From Corinectria fuckeliana (Eukaryota; Ascomycota; Sordariomycetes; Hypocreales; Nectriaceae), in assembly GCA_019137255.1 (NCBI GenBank), contig WPDH01000292.1, positions 62,001 through 126,000 of the forward strand: a stretch of DNA of 64,000 nucleotides, read 5' to 3'. A model generated the notes under the pieces. It saw only the letters and a program-made list of their open reading frames with translations. It had not been told where the DNA came from and searched no databases. A program made the position numbers and the translations under genes. Shown here piece after piece: positions 9,184 to 22,358 of this stretch; position 1 is the stretch's first letter; every line of letters starts with the position of its first letter.

Positions 9184-11867
9184 CACTAATGCCGGCTTGT
9201 TCTTGTCCTGTGATTTGAGCGGGTTTTTCTTTTTCTCCTTTATACCATCAGCTGGGTTGGATTCGGCCCATTTCCATCCCATCGCAGGCGAGGCGGGATC
9301 ATATAGACATGTATGAATATGAAAGAACAAGATGAGAAAGAAGCTGTAGCCTACTGCATCTCAAGGGTTCATCGCCAGACTTAACATGAGATGCAAGGCA
9401 CCCAAGGTTACCGAGTCAAAAGAGGCGTAGCATAAGCTGGCGCGTCGCCCCCGACTGTTCTAGGACGAGAAGCAACACCTCGTCGGGCTTGGGCCTAGAC
9501 CTGGGCCTATTACAGGACTGGCCGCCTGTCACCGGCGACTCCGTGCGATGCAAGTCATGATCCAAATGGGGATTCTGTTGCGGGGGACGACGGGGGTTGT
9601 GGTTGGATGTTGGAAGTCTGGAGAAGTGAGGCGCCTGGGGAGCGTCGCAGAGAGTGGAGATTGAGAGAACCAACCGTTGAGGAGGCGTCCACTCGGGGAG
9701 CGGGGAATCCTGTTGCCTGTACGGTGAGCACATCGGGCAATGTCAGAAACTCACTTAGGTAGATTAGACTAGATATCAAAGTAGTCTGAACCAGTCCTGG
9801 TCGGCATTATTAGGATGGTGAAGCTGAACTGGTGCATCCTTTGCCATGTAACTGCAGTGTGATTATTATTGGCATTAGGAGCCGAAGGATTCATGGATCG
9901 TCGCCTGCGGATTGGCACTGCCACAACAACGCAGTCAATCCAAGCGGGCCGTCTCCAACGAACTTCACAAAAAGCCTTTCCGAGCAGCATGCACAATCAA
10001 TCTCATCTGAGTGTGACTAATGTGGACCACCGAGCAGACGACATTGATACTTGACCCAGCTGGCATTTGACCACGCTCGTTCTCATCGCGACAGGCGTGT
10101 TCATACCCGACGACTTGGTTCACATGAACGAGCTCATGTCATCCGGCGCCGATCAATGCGAAGAAGGCCGCCTCGGATGCGGGCTGCCGGCTGGGTTACG
10201 CCATTGGGCATCTGTGTCTTGCTTTGTTTTTCTCCTGCTAAAAACGGCGTTGCGACGGGCATTGAAATATGACTGACAGCGACCGATGAAAATGTCAAGA
10301 CAAACTCTGAAGTCACGTTTGTCGACCAGCAGCTGATGAGGCGTCTTGATTAGCCCCAATCCCGAGACCTGGTTGTGTAGGTAGTGTGCGGCGGCGAAAA
10401 GTCCAAAGAAATTACCTTAAAGTTAAGCACTACCTGCAAAGCCTCTGCTTGGGGAATGGCAAACAGACTGGATGCTGTCGCGAATTCTGCTCCGCACTGT
10501 TAGGCCGTTTGCAAGTGCATCGGGTGGCGGGGCGTTGACAGAATGGCGCATGATAGCTGTGGCAGAGGCTTCTTTCAGCGTCTCCACTGAGAAACAGGTA
10601 GCGGGAAGCAAAAGAGAGACAAGATTGTCTGATTGTGAGAGGCGCCCCTCGATCTCGTGGGGTGGCGGTCTCGATCCATCCGCAGGGACGGACGAGCCAA
10701 TTTTCATTCTTTTCAGCATCTGAGACCTGTCCAAGACCCCGGATGCAAACCCTGATTGCCTGGCGAGTGAGAGACTCCGGAGTGGTGGACCAGTCGTCCC
10801 AGCTCCAGGGCCAAGGAGTTATGTAGGGGGGAACCTCAAGCAGACTGGCCCCCTCAAAGAGCTTGAGAACCAGTCACCCAATCCAAGCCAACCATAACCA
10901 GGGTTGGTTACATGCGGAGATGGAGGGTGGCGTCGCGCTTGCGGACGAGGATCCCATGGGGTTGGCACGGTTGGTTACTGGGGTACGGAGCACTTGGTTG
11001 CTTGGTTGCGAATAAGCCGGCTGGCTTCCACAGAGCCGGGCGGGCTGCCCCGGACTTGCAGACAGAGAGACAGAGAGAGAGAGAGTGTGTGTGTGAGCAA
11101 TTTCTTCCTTGTTCCTGGACGGTTTTCTACCTCGATTCCATGTCAATTCCGTCCATCTTCCTTCCTTCCTTCTATCCACCCATCATCCACTCCATCTTGT
11201 CCCACGCGCACACCGCGAAACCTCCGTGCCACAGCCACCCGCTGCACCTGGAGTCTCCTAGTACAAATACCTCGGGTCACGATGCCGGACCCGGGTTTTC
11301 CATGCTATTCATGGTTTAGGGAAGGCGTCCCCGCTGCCGGCCTCGACCTCAACTTCGACTGCCACTGCCACCACGACTGTCACTTCGACCTCGACCTTTA
11401 CATCTCCATACTACATACAAACTTGCACTCTTTGCGACAACACACCAATCTCTCCCCCAGCGACTACAATCGACGACGCCATCTCTGCCTCGCTCAGATA
11501 CTTCCCGTCATATCCGTTCAATCGTTTTCTCGGCGGATGTCGTCCTCGCTTGCTTACGCATGGTTGTTTTAAGCCTTCCGCTCCCGCTTGCGCTTGCCCT
11601 CCGCGTTTCGCGCTCCGTTTCTCCCACAGTCGAATTCCCCACTTCCGGACTCAACCACGACGACTGGGTCCTCTCGCGACTCGACTGCCGTTCAGGCAGT
11701 TGACAGTGACATATTATTGCAGAAGCACCCAAAATCACACCAGAAGTCGCATAGCCATCGTCTTGTTCTCCTGGTCTTAGCCAACGTGGTCCTCGGGCCA
11801 TTCCCCCTCGCCCTTCCCAGGCTTGCTTGGCTTATTCCCTTCTGTCTCCCGTCCGCCGATCGTCATC
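9184..11867. other. Large gene-free interval (2.7 kb) upstream of the MFS transporter
   Basis: I see no ORF with recognisable protein sequence on either strand between 9184 and 11867. A (GA)n/(GT)n purine tract lies at about 11060-11095. From about 11100 to the transporter start the plus strand is strongly pyrimidine-rich, with CTTCC and TCCATC runs, and looks like a long promoter plus 5' leader. Several short ATG-initiated frames there would be upstream ORFs if the leader is transcribed. Confidence 0.4.
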
Positions 11868-14082
11868 ATGTCTTTCCACTCTCAACACAGTACTGAGGAA
11901 GTCGAGATGTATGTTCACCAACCTCTTTCTTAGCTTAAACGATTTGTAAACCGTTGTCGTCGTCACGCTAACTGTGCCTCCCTTCCCAGGGCCTCCAACC
12001 ACCCCTACAGCTACCCAGTTGAACATGGCCGCCGGCCTTCAGAAGCATACGTCAACCTCAATGCCAATATTGACGCCAAGTAAGTATTCCCCGAGTAGCG
12101 CCCACTGCCTAGGCACTCTGCTGGTATGTCTGTATTGGCGCTGACATGCAATCAAGGATCAAGAATCCTCTACTGGGCATCCCCCGTAGCACACTCATGG
12201 CCCAAGTCGACGAATTTTGCCGTCGAAAAGGCTTGAACGATTACCGCGCCATCATTCGAAAGGGCGCACTCGTTGCTCAGGACCCCACCGGCTACGAGGA
12301 CATCACCGGCCAAGAGGCCCTTGACGATATCGAGATCGAATCTCTTCGCGATGAGGTCCTCCATAAGTGGCGTGTTCCCGCCACACTTTACCTCACTGTC
12401 GCCACCTGCTCTATTGGCGCTGCCGTCCAGGGTTGGGACCAGACGGGCTCCAACGGCGCCAACCTCGACTTCCCCCATGCCTACGGCATTGACAGCGACA
12501 CCATCCACGACAAGCTCCTCGTCGGCCTTGTCAACGCTGCCCCCTACATCGGTACCGCTTTCTTCGGCTGCTGGCTTTCCGATCCTCTCAACCACCGCTT
12601 CGGTCGCCGTGGAACCATATTCTTCGCTGCCAATTTCTGCCTTTGGCCAGTCCTCAGCAGTGCTTTCTGTAACAGTTGGTTTCAGCTTCTTATGTGTCGA
12701 CTGCTACTTGGAGTTGGTATGGGAACCAAGGCATCAACAGGTAAGTGACTGCTTCATCCCGGTGCCTTCCCGGCCTACCCCTCGAGGGAAACAAGCCCTG
12801 ACCTTGTCTACTGTTAGTCCCCATATTCGCTGCCGAAAATTCGCCAGCTCCCATCCGAGGAGCTCTGGTGATGAGCTGGCAGATGTGGACTGCTTTCGGC
12901 ATCTTCTTGGGATCCTGCGCAAATGTCGCCGTCACCAAAATCGGGCACGAGGCATGGCGATTTCAGCTGGGGTCGGCCTTCATCCCTGCTGTACCATTAG
13001 TCCTCCTCATATATTTCTGCCCCGAGTCGCCGCGTTGGTACATGAAGAAGAACCGCTACACTGACGCTATGAAATCTTTGCTCCGCCTACGCAACAACCC
13101 CATCCAGGCGGGTCGCGATCTATACTATATCCACGCGCAGCTCGAGGTCGAATTCGAGTTTCTTGAAATGATGGGAAGAGGCACCTACCTAAGCCGCTTC
13201 ATCGAACTCTTTACCATCCCCCGGGTCCGTCGCGCTACTCTTGCCTCGTTCGTCGTTATGATTGCGCAGCAAATGTGCGGAATCAATATTATTGCCTTTT
13301 ATTCCTCCACCGTCTTCGTTGACTCGGGCGCCACTGCCCACCAGGCTCTGCTGGCTTCGTTGGGGTTTGGTCTCGTCAACTTTGTGTTCGCTTGGCCCGC
13401 GATTTGGACTATCGACACCTTTGGTCGACGATCTCTACTCCTCTTCACTTTCCCACAGATGGCCTGGACGCTCCTCGCCGCTGGGCTTTGTACCCTGATC
13501 CCTGGCACTGGCGGCGTACACTTGGGCTTGGTGGCCATGTTTGTCTATCTATTCGCGGCCTTCTATTCTCCTGGCGAGGGCCCTGTACCGTTCACCTACT
13601 CGGCCGAGGTCTTCCCTCTATCTCACCGTGAGGTTGGCATGGCTTGGGCTGTAGCGACCTGCCTTTTTTGGGCCGCAGTACTCTCGATTACGTTCCCTCT
13701 TATGCTAGCCAGGTTAGGTGTGCTGGGCGCCTTCATTCTATATTCAGGCTTCAACCTCGTGGCGCTGGTCATGATCTTTCTTTGGCTGCCCGAAACGAAG
13801 CAGCGTACCTTAGAGGAGCTGGACTACATATTTGCTGTGCCGACACGTGTGTTCATGAGATACCAAGTAACCAAGGCACTGCCTTGGTGGATCAAGAGAT
13901 GGGTCTTGTTCCGGCGGGACGCAACCCTGGAGCCTCTGTATCAACTCGACATTGCAGATCCCGACGATAACCACAGTAGCGATGCTGGCTACGAAAACGA
14001 CAAGGCCCGAGTCGAATTGAAAGATAGGATAGGGATTGTTTCAGGGGTTGAGCCCCCTAAGAGGGCTGCTCGGACCACATAG
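11868..14082 (+). CDS. MFS sugar/polyol transporter (sugar porter family)
   Basis: Four exons (11868-11908, 11990-12079, 12157-12740, 12818-14082) encode 659 aa. All three introns are short, with GTATGT or GTAAGT donors and CAG, AAG or TAG acceptors; the first leaves a 41-nt first exon. The sugar-porter signatures occur in order: HRFGRRGTIFF after TM2, the GMGTKAST turn, FCPESPRWY before the central loop, QQMCGINIIAFYSS in TM7, DTFGRRSLLLF, PVPFTYSAEVFPLSHREVG in TM10 and LPETKQRTLEELD after TM12. Twelve membrane segments can be counted. The cytosolic N-terminal extension of about 110 aa and the long central loop resemble fungal polyol/inositol-type porters more than short hexose carriers. 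Substrate is not determinable. The plasma membrane is the likely location. Confidence 0.88.
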
Positions 14083-17000
14083 GTGTTGCTTTACAGCTTG
14101 ACGAATGCGTGCGATTGAATTTGTTGTGGAATCTTAGTTATGATACCCCGGGCGGAAATGAGAGGATGATAGGGATGTGTTATAGGAAAAGGCAAGTTCT
14201 CTTCGAGGATGAAGTGTCTCCTGAAGAAACGAATGTACTGTGAGTTCACGTGGGTGGGCGGGTATGACATACTGGTGATGCATCGGGAATTCAGCTCCGT
14301 TTGTGCAGACAAATTCTCACACTACTTGACTACCTACGTATCACTGTTCTATGCAATTCGAAAAGAAGAGTGTAACGAGATTTATCCTAGCCAAGTGGGG
14401 GAGTGTCCAAGTGACGTAGGGGTGGAGTATGCAGTTGACGCTTCAAGCAACAATCCATCATGATAGCGAATAACATTGTAGTCAGTCTAGCCACACTGGG
14501 AGCTTGAAGAGCAGAAACACGGACGACAGGTACACGTGTGTGCTCGGGGTTCACATAACAAGGCTAATGACGATGGACAAGCCGACTATTTTAGTTTCTC
14601 AAAACAATACGAGGGAATGAAGTGCTGATGATTACTGCGTTGAGTACTCTGGCGGCTACCCTAAAGCGGCAGACTTTGAAGCGAATTTTGAACATCATCC
14701 ATGCGCGCGCCTACGCACAGAAGCCCGTTTGCCCGCCTGTATGGGCGATATATACGAGTAAAATATGGCTGCATCGACTGAGCTGGACGATGGATCATAT
14801 CATCTGCAATCAGATGCTGCCCACCTCGGGCGGATACTGCGGAGAAGACGTGATCGATCAGCTTCGACCCATGAGGCTGTTGATCGACATGTCAGTGCGA
14901 GTGTGGAGGTTGGCAAGTTGGGAGAGGCGCGTGTGCCGAGCGAGGCTTGCAGATGGCGAGACGGAAAGAGTAGTTACGCCTTGTGCACAGAAATGATCCA
15001 CGACTGATATCATGTTGCGTGCACGATGCAGAACACTAGGGAGTGAGAATTCCAGTCCTGAGAAGTCAACGAAGTGAGGTTGAAGATGCGCACACTACGT
15101 ACCTAGGTATGTAGCCGGCACGGGAGGGTCCATCGGAGAGTGCCAGGCTCTCGGGTGCCATCCTGGTGTCATCCTTGGCGTTATCCTTGGTGATCGAATA
15201 CCGCCCCGAGCTTGTTCATAGGCATCGGGGATCATTTCTCGCCTGCGTCTGTCGGTGTGGATTTCGCGTCCATTTATTAATTGCAGAACGTGACCCATCG
15301 CATGTACATATTAATATGTAAGTACTTTGTAGACATGCACGGGTGGTCAGAGACTCAGCGGTGCATGGTTTCATGAGGACCGGACCTGTAATTTATAGCC
15401 GTCCGTATAGTATATTGGAGTCACATTGTCACCTTGGCTGTCAGCCTGACTTCCTCACCATCCATGTGCCCTAGCAATGCTACATTACATGACATGGTCA
15501 CTGTGCCTTTGCAGCGCTGAGTAGGTAGGGGGAGAGAGAGGATGCCCACATATTGATAGAAGCGGACGGGGTCTAACGGGACGTCATCCAGCTGCAGGGG
15601 CGCTGCATGGCGTGTGTGCCGGCCGTCCGCCAGTGGCAAGTCTCAAGCTGGAACGAGAGAGCGGGAGAGTCCCTGTGCGAATGAGTACGAATATAGTCCA
15701 CGGATGGATCAGCTTCGCTGGAAAATGCCTGGTCGTCATACGAGCGAGACACGGGTCGACGGGTCGACGGGATTCGGAAGGCCGGCAGCGAACGGCGGTG
15801 GACGCCGATGACGCTGGACGTTTTGCGCATTTGCGGTGCCAAGGAACGGAGACGGCGGCTTGCCGCTCTTGCAAGTGAGGAGGGCATTGCCGCGCCGGAG
15901 CGTCATAAAAGCGGCACCATTATGGCCTAGGAAAACCAGACGAACGGGGTCTTGGTACGGGGTTAGTTGCGCGGCGTAAGTACGTAGCACGGCACCGGCT
16001 GGTGGCGTTGACGCTAGAGGACGACATTTCACTGTTGGGGGGAGGAATCTATTTGCGAGGGGGTGTGAAGGGGAGGGAGCTAAGAAGAAAAGAAGCCGAG
16101 ACGAAACAGCCGAGGTTTGCCCTGGAAAAGTTAGTTAAGCAGCCAGTGCATAGTAAAACAGGGACGATTTATTTATGTCGATTTGTTGACGTTTATCCGT
16201 ATTCGTAGAAATGATCCCTAGAACAGCGCCATGACGCGAAAGAGACATGAACAGCACGACATACAACGACGTGCTCCTAATTACAGTACATACTATGTAT
16301 GTAGAAATGATAGACATGCGGAGGAGCTCGCTTGGTGAGACAAGCACCAAGCTCGATAAGAATATACATAGGGGTCGTACCCCCTCGCGATCGGGCTGTG
16401 CCAATCCCTTCCACGATGGGGAGAAGCTGGTATTTGCGGTGGGTCAGCACACAGTGTGTACGTAACGATCCATGGATGCACAGCCGGGAAGAGGAGATGG
16501 ATCTCGTGTTGCAAGATCCGGGTTTATTTTTCCTTCCCTTTTTTTTCGCTTTTGGCGTGTTGCTATTCGCGTGCCCTTCCATGCCCGACCACTGTTATAG
16601 TACATCGTGATGGCACTGTGCGTGCAATGCTGGAGCCACTGAACTTACCCTGCCGTAGATGCCATGCGGTACCCTTGGCCAGGCGATGCCGATGCCCAGA
16701 TATCAATGCAATACCAAGCCAAATGCCGCCACTCCTTCGCCCATCCTCTCTCGTCTTATCCCATCCCAATATCAGGGGTCTTAGGAGCTTCTGTGTCCGT
16801 CCACCATCGCCAGATGGCTGGCCACAAGGAACCTGTTGCTGACCAGTGGCCACGCACCCCCGATTCTGGCCCCTCCCGATCGGGCGACGTGAAACAAACG
16901 AGCAATGGTGCCGTCCCGCCCAAGGGGAAGCTCTGGGATGGAGGGGTTTGGGACTGTGTTCGGGGGCGCCATCCGGCCCTGTCAGTGGCTGTCAGTGGTC

Positions 17001-18038
17001 TGGGAGGCGGCGCCTCCCCCTGGTGGCTGCTGCAGGGCCCTCGCGCGCCGGTGGTCACCCCCCCTGCAAGGTACTGTCGCGGATCCTCTTTCAGCTGCCG
17101 GGCCCCTGGCTGGGTGGGTGGGTGCCCTGTGTGAGAAGGCTGACAGTGAATGGATGGGCCCATGGGATCAGAGAGTCAGGGCAGTCCCAGCGTCCCAGCG
17201 TGGAGAAGGGGGCCCGTTGGCGTTCACAGCTCGAGACAGTGCCGGTACGTACCCGCCTGGGATCGCCCCTTTCATACAGTACGCCGATGCGGGCAGGCAC
17301 ATCCCATCCGGGGCACCGACCTCACTTACCTTGCCTTGCCCTGGGCCAGTTTGGCCAGTCCACCTCACCTCCACCTCCACCTCCACCTTTCTTTCACACA
17401 TCCCGGAAAGTCTTTGTCGACGCGTTCGTTTGCTCTTGTTTCTTCGTTCGTGCTCCTGTTCATTCTCCACCAACCTTCGTTCCGGTCCTAAAACCGCTTT
17501 CCTCCCCCTCTCTTTTTCCCTATCCTACTAGGATTCTCTCGTTTCCTCTTGTTTCGTGATTCACCTAACAGCACCATCGTCAAGCTCTGTTTTCTCGGAG
17601 AAGCAGGCAAACACACCCTCGTTCTTTTTGCCCTCTAAACCGGAGAACGGAGAGCTCCTTGGGTGCCTACTTACGTTTCCTTTCCGCATCATTCTGATCT
17701 CCCCTGGATCTGACCGAACCTCCCACGCATTGGGTTTGGCATCACACGCCTGGAGCGAGCCTTCAGCACAACCTCACTCGACATTACATCTGTCTCGTCA
17801 TCCACCCACCCGAGAGCGGATTTGACATCCCCTCGCCATTTCTCCCAAACCTGTAATTCTAACGTTACGGGTTTCGTCTTCTCCCTTTACTTGGCCCTTC
17901 ACGTCAAGCCCTCTCGAGTCGCACCACGACCTGCTTCTGAGGCACGCAGCACCCGTTCCGACACCTTCGCCCCGTCCCCTTCTCAAGTCACGCCCCCATC
18001 TGAATCCCCTGGCGGAGTTCAGATACACCTAAACCACC
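14083..18038. other. 4.0-kb gene-free interval including the long pyrimidine-rich leader of the Msy gene
   Basis: No ORF in either orientation reads like a conserved protein, and I found no tRNA B-box or snRNA motif. A (CCACCT)n tract lies at about 17365-17392. From about 17390 to 18038 the plus strand is C/T-rich with frequent TTCC, CCTC and TCTC runs. This suggests a long promoter and 5' UTR for the channel gene that starts at 18039. The remainder (14083-17300) is unexplained. Confidence 0.4.
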
Positions 18039-20809
18039 ATGAATCACCACCCCTCCCTGTCCCCTCGCAACTCTCGACACTCCGGCTTTGTACCTCTCGA
18101 CGGCAGCAACAGTCACGACATGGCTGATGGCATTCCGCTTACGACGGTGAAGAGCAGTGCCTCTGTCAGAACCAACAACACCGGACACCGCAAGGCCATG
18201 CCCAGGAGCTCCAACGCCTTCGACACCGACTCTCAAGAGGACGACGAAAAAGGCGGCGTTCATGGCCACCGGGGTCGTCGGCGAAAGCTGCTGGGCGATG
18301 ACGGCCTCTCACGCTCTAACACCGGCGAGGAGGCTTCCCTGAATGCCATGGGCAGATTGTACAACAAGGTCATCGGGTTCTCAGCCGTCACACGGTATCT
18401 CGTCTACGTCGTGCCTGTTTCTCTCCTGCTCGCCGTTCCGCTCATCGTCCTCTCTGTCATGGATCTCAAGGATGACGTTCATGTCGGTACCAAAAAAGGC
18501 ATTAAAGGGCCGCCTCTATTCAAGATCTTCCTCTGGGTCCAAATTATGTGGCTCTCGCTTTGGGTCGCCAAGGTTGTAGCCTTGTTTCTCCCCGCCGCCT
18601 TCATGTTCTTCTGCGGCGTGGTCAGTATGGGCACTCGCAAGTACGCCACCGTTCTCAGCAACCTGATTCTTCCCTTCTCCTTCTTTTTCTGGGCTCTAGC
18701 ATCTTATGTTACTTTCCAGAGCCTTTTCAAGGACTGGAAGAGTCACACTGTGTGGTGCAAGAACATGAACCGCATACTCGGAGCTTTGTTCGTCTCTTCG
18801 GCTGTTTTCCTTAGCGAAAAAGCTATTGTGCAGCTTATAGGAATCTCATACCACCAGCGGTCTTTCGCCAACCGAATCAAGGCCTCGAAGCGCGAGATCC
18901 ACTTGCTTGGGCTGCTTTACGATGCATCTCGCACCTTGTTCCCCATGTATTGCCAGGAATTTGCCGATGAAGACTACGTCATTAACGACAGCATTGAGAT
19001 GATGCTTCGAGGCAAGAAGGGTCACAAGCGTAATGGATCTGCCACCCCCATGAAGCTCATCGGAGATGTCGGTCGCATTGGAGACAAGGTCACATCCGTT
19101 TTCGGCAACATCGCGTCTGAGATCACTGGCAAACAAGTCTTCAACCCCAACTCTGCTCACTCGATCGTTCTCGAGGCCTTGGAGAAGAAGAAGTCTTCGG
19201 AAGCCTTGGCTCGTCGCATCTGGATGTCCTTCGTCGTGGAAGACCATAACTCACTAGTTGTCGACGACTTCCAAGAAGTGCTCGGACCTGCCTACAAGGA
19301 CGAGGCTGAAGAAGCTTTCTACGCTATTGACAACGACGAGAACGGCGACATCAGCCTCGACGAAATGGTCCTCAAGATTGTTGAGATGGGAACCGAGCGG
19401 AAGGCAATCGGCGAGGGTATGAAGGATATTGGTCAGGCTCTGCGAGTCTTCGACAAGATTCTCTTGTTCGTCGTCTTGCTGCTCGTCATCTTCATTTTCC
19501 GTAAGTCATCTTCGGCGACACTCATTGATCGTACTGACCGTGTTCCCAGTTATCTTCTTCCAGAGCAGTTTCGTCTCGACTCTGACCACCGCTGGAACCA
19601 CTCTTCTCTCGTTGTCGTTCGTCTTTGCCGTCACGTGCCAGGAGTTCCTCGGCTCATGCATCTTCTTGTTCGTCAAGCACCCCTACGATGTTGGCGACCG
19701 TGTCGAGATCACCGACTCTATCATGGTTGTCAACAAGATTTCCCTTCTCTACACCGTCTTCCACCGCGGAAACAACCAAATTGTCCAGGTGAGTCTGATT
19801 CCTCCAATGCAATGCTCGGAGAACGGTAGCTAACCCTCTTTGCACCTAGATCCCCAACATTCAACTGAATAATATGTGGATCGAGAACATCTCTCGCAGC
19901 AAGGCTATGAGCGAGACTGTGGAAGTCAATGTTTCATTTGACACCACTTTCGAGGACATCGAGCTTCTTCGTATCGAAATGGAGAAGTTTGTCCGTGCTC
20001 CCGACAACTCTCGGGACTTTCAGCCCGAATTGGCCGTTGATGTTGGCGGCGTTGGCGATCTGGACAAGCTTTTACTCAAGGTGGACATCAAGCACAAGTC
20101 CAACTGGCACAACGCCGCGGTCCGAGCCAACCGTCGGTCCAAGTTCATGTGTGCTTTGGCGCTGGCTCTGAAGAAGGTCCCCATCCATGCTCCTGGCGGT
20201 GGTGCTGAGGCTCTTGGTGGCCCGACGAACCCCACGTATTCGGTCACGGTCACGGATGAGTTTGCCTCCAAGAGCCGTGATGAGGCGGCCAAAACCAAGG
20301 ATGAATCCCGGCTAGTCCCCACTCTCGGCAAGGAGGAAACTGAGAAGAGTGAGAAGGATGCCATCGCAGATCTTAGCACCCGTCCCATTGTCTCTGAGAC
20401 TGCTCCCTGGGATAACCGAGACGACCGCACACTCGGCTCGGACGACAACCGATCTAAGGACATCGAGAGCCTGCGCCACGAGCTCAAGCGCGAAAGCACT
20501 CGCGGTCGTCGCAAGGCTGGTGAGACCGTACCTGCTCTAAGTTTGGAGACGGCTCCCAGGCCTAGTATCTCCGTGAGGCACCCCAGCCCCAGCCCCAGGA
20601 GCCCACGTCCTCCGCCATTTGACGAGGAAGCTGAGATGGGTCTGGGCGCGACTCCCTATCACTCCAACCTCTCTGCGGCCTCGTCGGGCGGTTACCCGCC
20701 CTACGCCGCCGGCTCTAACCAGAGCAACGTCCTACACCCTCTGCAGAGCACTCCTTCGCAGCGTAGGGCACCATCGCCCAAGGGACCGCCGCCTCCCGGC
20801 CAGCGATAG
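18039..20809 (+). CDS. EF-hand MscS-family mechanosensitive ion channel (Msy1/Msy2 type)
   Basis: Three exons (18039-19500, 19550-19788, 19850-20809) encode 886 aa. The introns are 49 and 61 nt, with GTAAGT and GTGAGT donors. An N-terminal tail of about 110 aa is followed by four hydrophobic segments (about 122-142, 165-200, 210-230, 245-270). A canonical EF-hand loop DNDENGDISLDE lies near residues 431-442. The MscS pore helix region then reads ILLFVVLLLVIFIFL, SLSFVFAVTCQEFLGSCIFLFV and KHPYDVGDRVEI, and the beta domain continues with NNMWIENISRSK and VNVSFDTTFEDIELL. This layout defines the fungal Msy proteins, which sit in the ER membrane and shape calcium responses to hypo-osmotic shock (known for fission yeast and Aspergillus homologues). 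The C-terminal 200 residues are disordered and P/S-rich. Confidence 0.92.
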
Positions 20810-21160
20810 AACTCCTGGAGTGGGTGAGAAAGAGGCGGTGTGCGACGGTACGCGTGTAGTAACCAGGAGGGAACAATTCCCCATAGATTTTGACTGCAAT
20901 TTGCATTTTGGTGTACATAGGAACATTAGTGGAAAGGAGGAAGCCTTCCCTCCAGGAATAGAATGAATGGGTGGATGTATTTGGATGGACGAAAAAAGGG
21001 GGCTGACCCCGGGTTGCTATCGAGTTGCTATCGAGCATCTCACATACATTCTCACGAAGTTAAGAAATTAGAATATCCTTTATTACTTGTTCAAGGTCGT
21101 GGTCGCTTAACTAGTCCCAAGGTGAACAAATCATGTGAAGCCCCTTGGCATGTTGTCAGG
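20810..21160. other. Convergent 3' intergenic region (351 bp)
   Basis: The region lies between the Msy-type channel (+) and the dienelactone hydrolase (-). It is AT-richer near 21060-21090 and presumably holds both 3' UTRs. Nothing else is seen. Confidence 0.4.
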
Positions 21161-22358
21161 TTAACATATATGCTCAGGCGGGGCCACGTCGCCATCCTTG
21201 GCCCCTAGGTCGGTCTTGAGGATCCTGCCGAAGAGCTCAAGGAGGACCTCGAAGCAGATTTTGGTGACGGCTGGGTCATAGCGGCCCTTGCTGAGCTCGT
21301 CTCGGATGAAGGCGTGTTGGGCCCAGGCGAACTCGTAGAAGCTAGTGACGACGCCAGCGTCGCGCAGCTTAGCGCGGATGAGGTCGCGGCCAGCATCGGG
21401 AACGTGGGTGTCCTTGATGCCAAAGATCATGGCAACCTCACCCTTGAAGTTGGTAAAAAGATCAAGGGTGTGCTTGCTGTTAGGAGGTGGAATCACCGAG
21501 GTGTTGGCGGCCGTGTAGGGGCCGAGTGTGCGGGAGTGGATGTCCGTGGCGAAATATGCAACGCAGGCGGTTATGCGGGGGTCAAGCTGCAGAAGGATTG
21601 TGAGTGTTTTACACTTTTGATGCATACCGCTGCTATCATCTGAACAACGGAGGAGACTTATGACTTACGGCGGCCCGGACGGCGAGGTGACCGCCGAGAC
21701 ACATGCCCGTGGCACCGATGAGGCCGGTGCAAGTTGGGACGGAGAGGAGGTAGTCGACGGTGGCGTAAGAGTCGGCATCGTAGGATTCGAGAGTCTGAAG
21801 AGATATGGGATTAGACGAAGCTTGTAGCGTCAGATACGAAGAGAGCAGTGTACCTTGTCAACTTTGTACTGATTGCCGCGGTCGGTGTCCTCCGCATCGT
21901 ACTTTAGGGGCTCTGGGCCGGTGAAGTCGTGGTACGAGGAGGGAGCGGCAACGATGTAGCCCTGACCGGCAATTTGGCGGGCGAAGCGAGCAACGGGACC
22001 GGTCACTGTAGGAGGTAGTTAGCCGACTGATCATGAGTGAGGGTCTTTGGAAGCTTCTGACGCACCTTGGTAGATCTCACTGAAGAGGCAGACGCCAGGG
22101 AAGCGACTAATAAGAAAGAGGATGAATATTAGCCAAGCTTAGCATGTTTGGAGGTTAGGGATGAATGACATACGCATTGGGATACCCGGGGATCGTAGGA
22201 TGGAAAACAAAGATGCCTGGCCATGGTTGTAAGTGGGTGACATGAGATATATCAACGGCAAGCCTGTGGATGAGGGGCAAGGAAGAGGACGTACGCATGG
22301 AGCTGTCCTTGCCATTGGCAGTTGTGGGGACGTCGACGTGGGATTCCTTGATTAACAT
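21161..22358 (-). CDS. Dienelactone hydrolase family protein (carboxymethylenebutenolidase-like)
   Basis: Six exons on the minus strand: 22358-22295, 22216-22174, 22106-22066, 22005-21854, 21794-21669 and 21586-21161. They sum to 852 nt, 283 aa. Two internal exons are only 43 and 41 nt; every junction has a consensus donor (GTACGT, GTATGT, GTGCGT, GTACAC, GTAAGT) and an AG acceptor, and all phases close. The alpha/beta-hydrolase core is clear: RFPGVCLFSEIYQ, IAGQGYIVAAPSSYHD, TGLIGATGMCLGGHLA with the cysteine nucleophile at about residue 132, IFGIKDTHVPDAGRD with aspartate at about 201, and FAWAQHAFIRDE with histidine at about 233. This Cys-Asp-His triad is the DLH signature. The family hydrolyses dienelactones in aromatic catabolism, but many fungal members have unknown substrates. 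Confidence 0.93.

Noticed and set aside
11132..11867. Several short ORFs in the CT-rich region upstream of the MFS transporter
   Set aside because: They overlap one another in different frames and consist of low-complexity S/P/C-rich sequence. A leader with possible uORFs is more likely.
16846..17559. 237-codon plus-strand frame in the gene-free region
   Set aside because: It lacks conserved motifs, is rich in G, P, R and S, and overlaps other equally long frames. GC-rich DNA without stops explains it.
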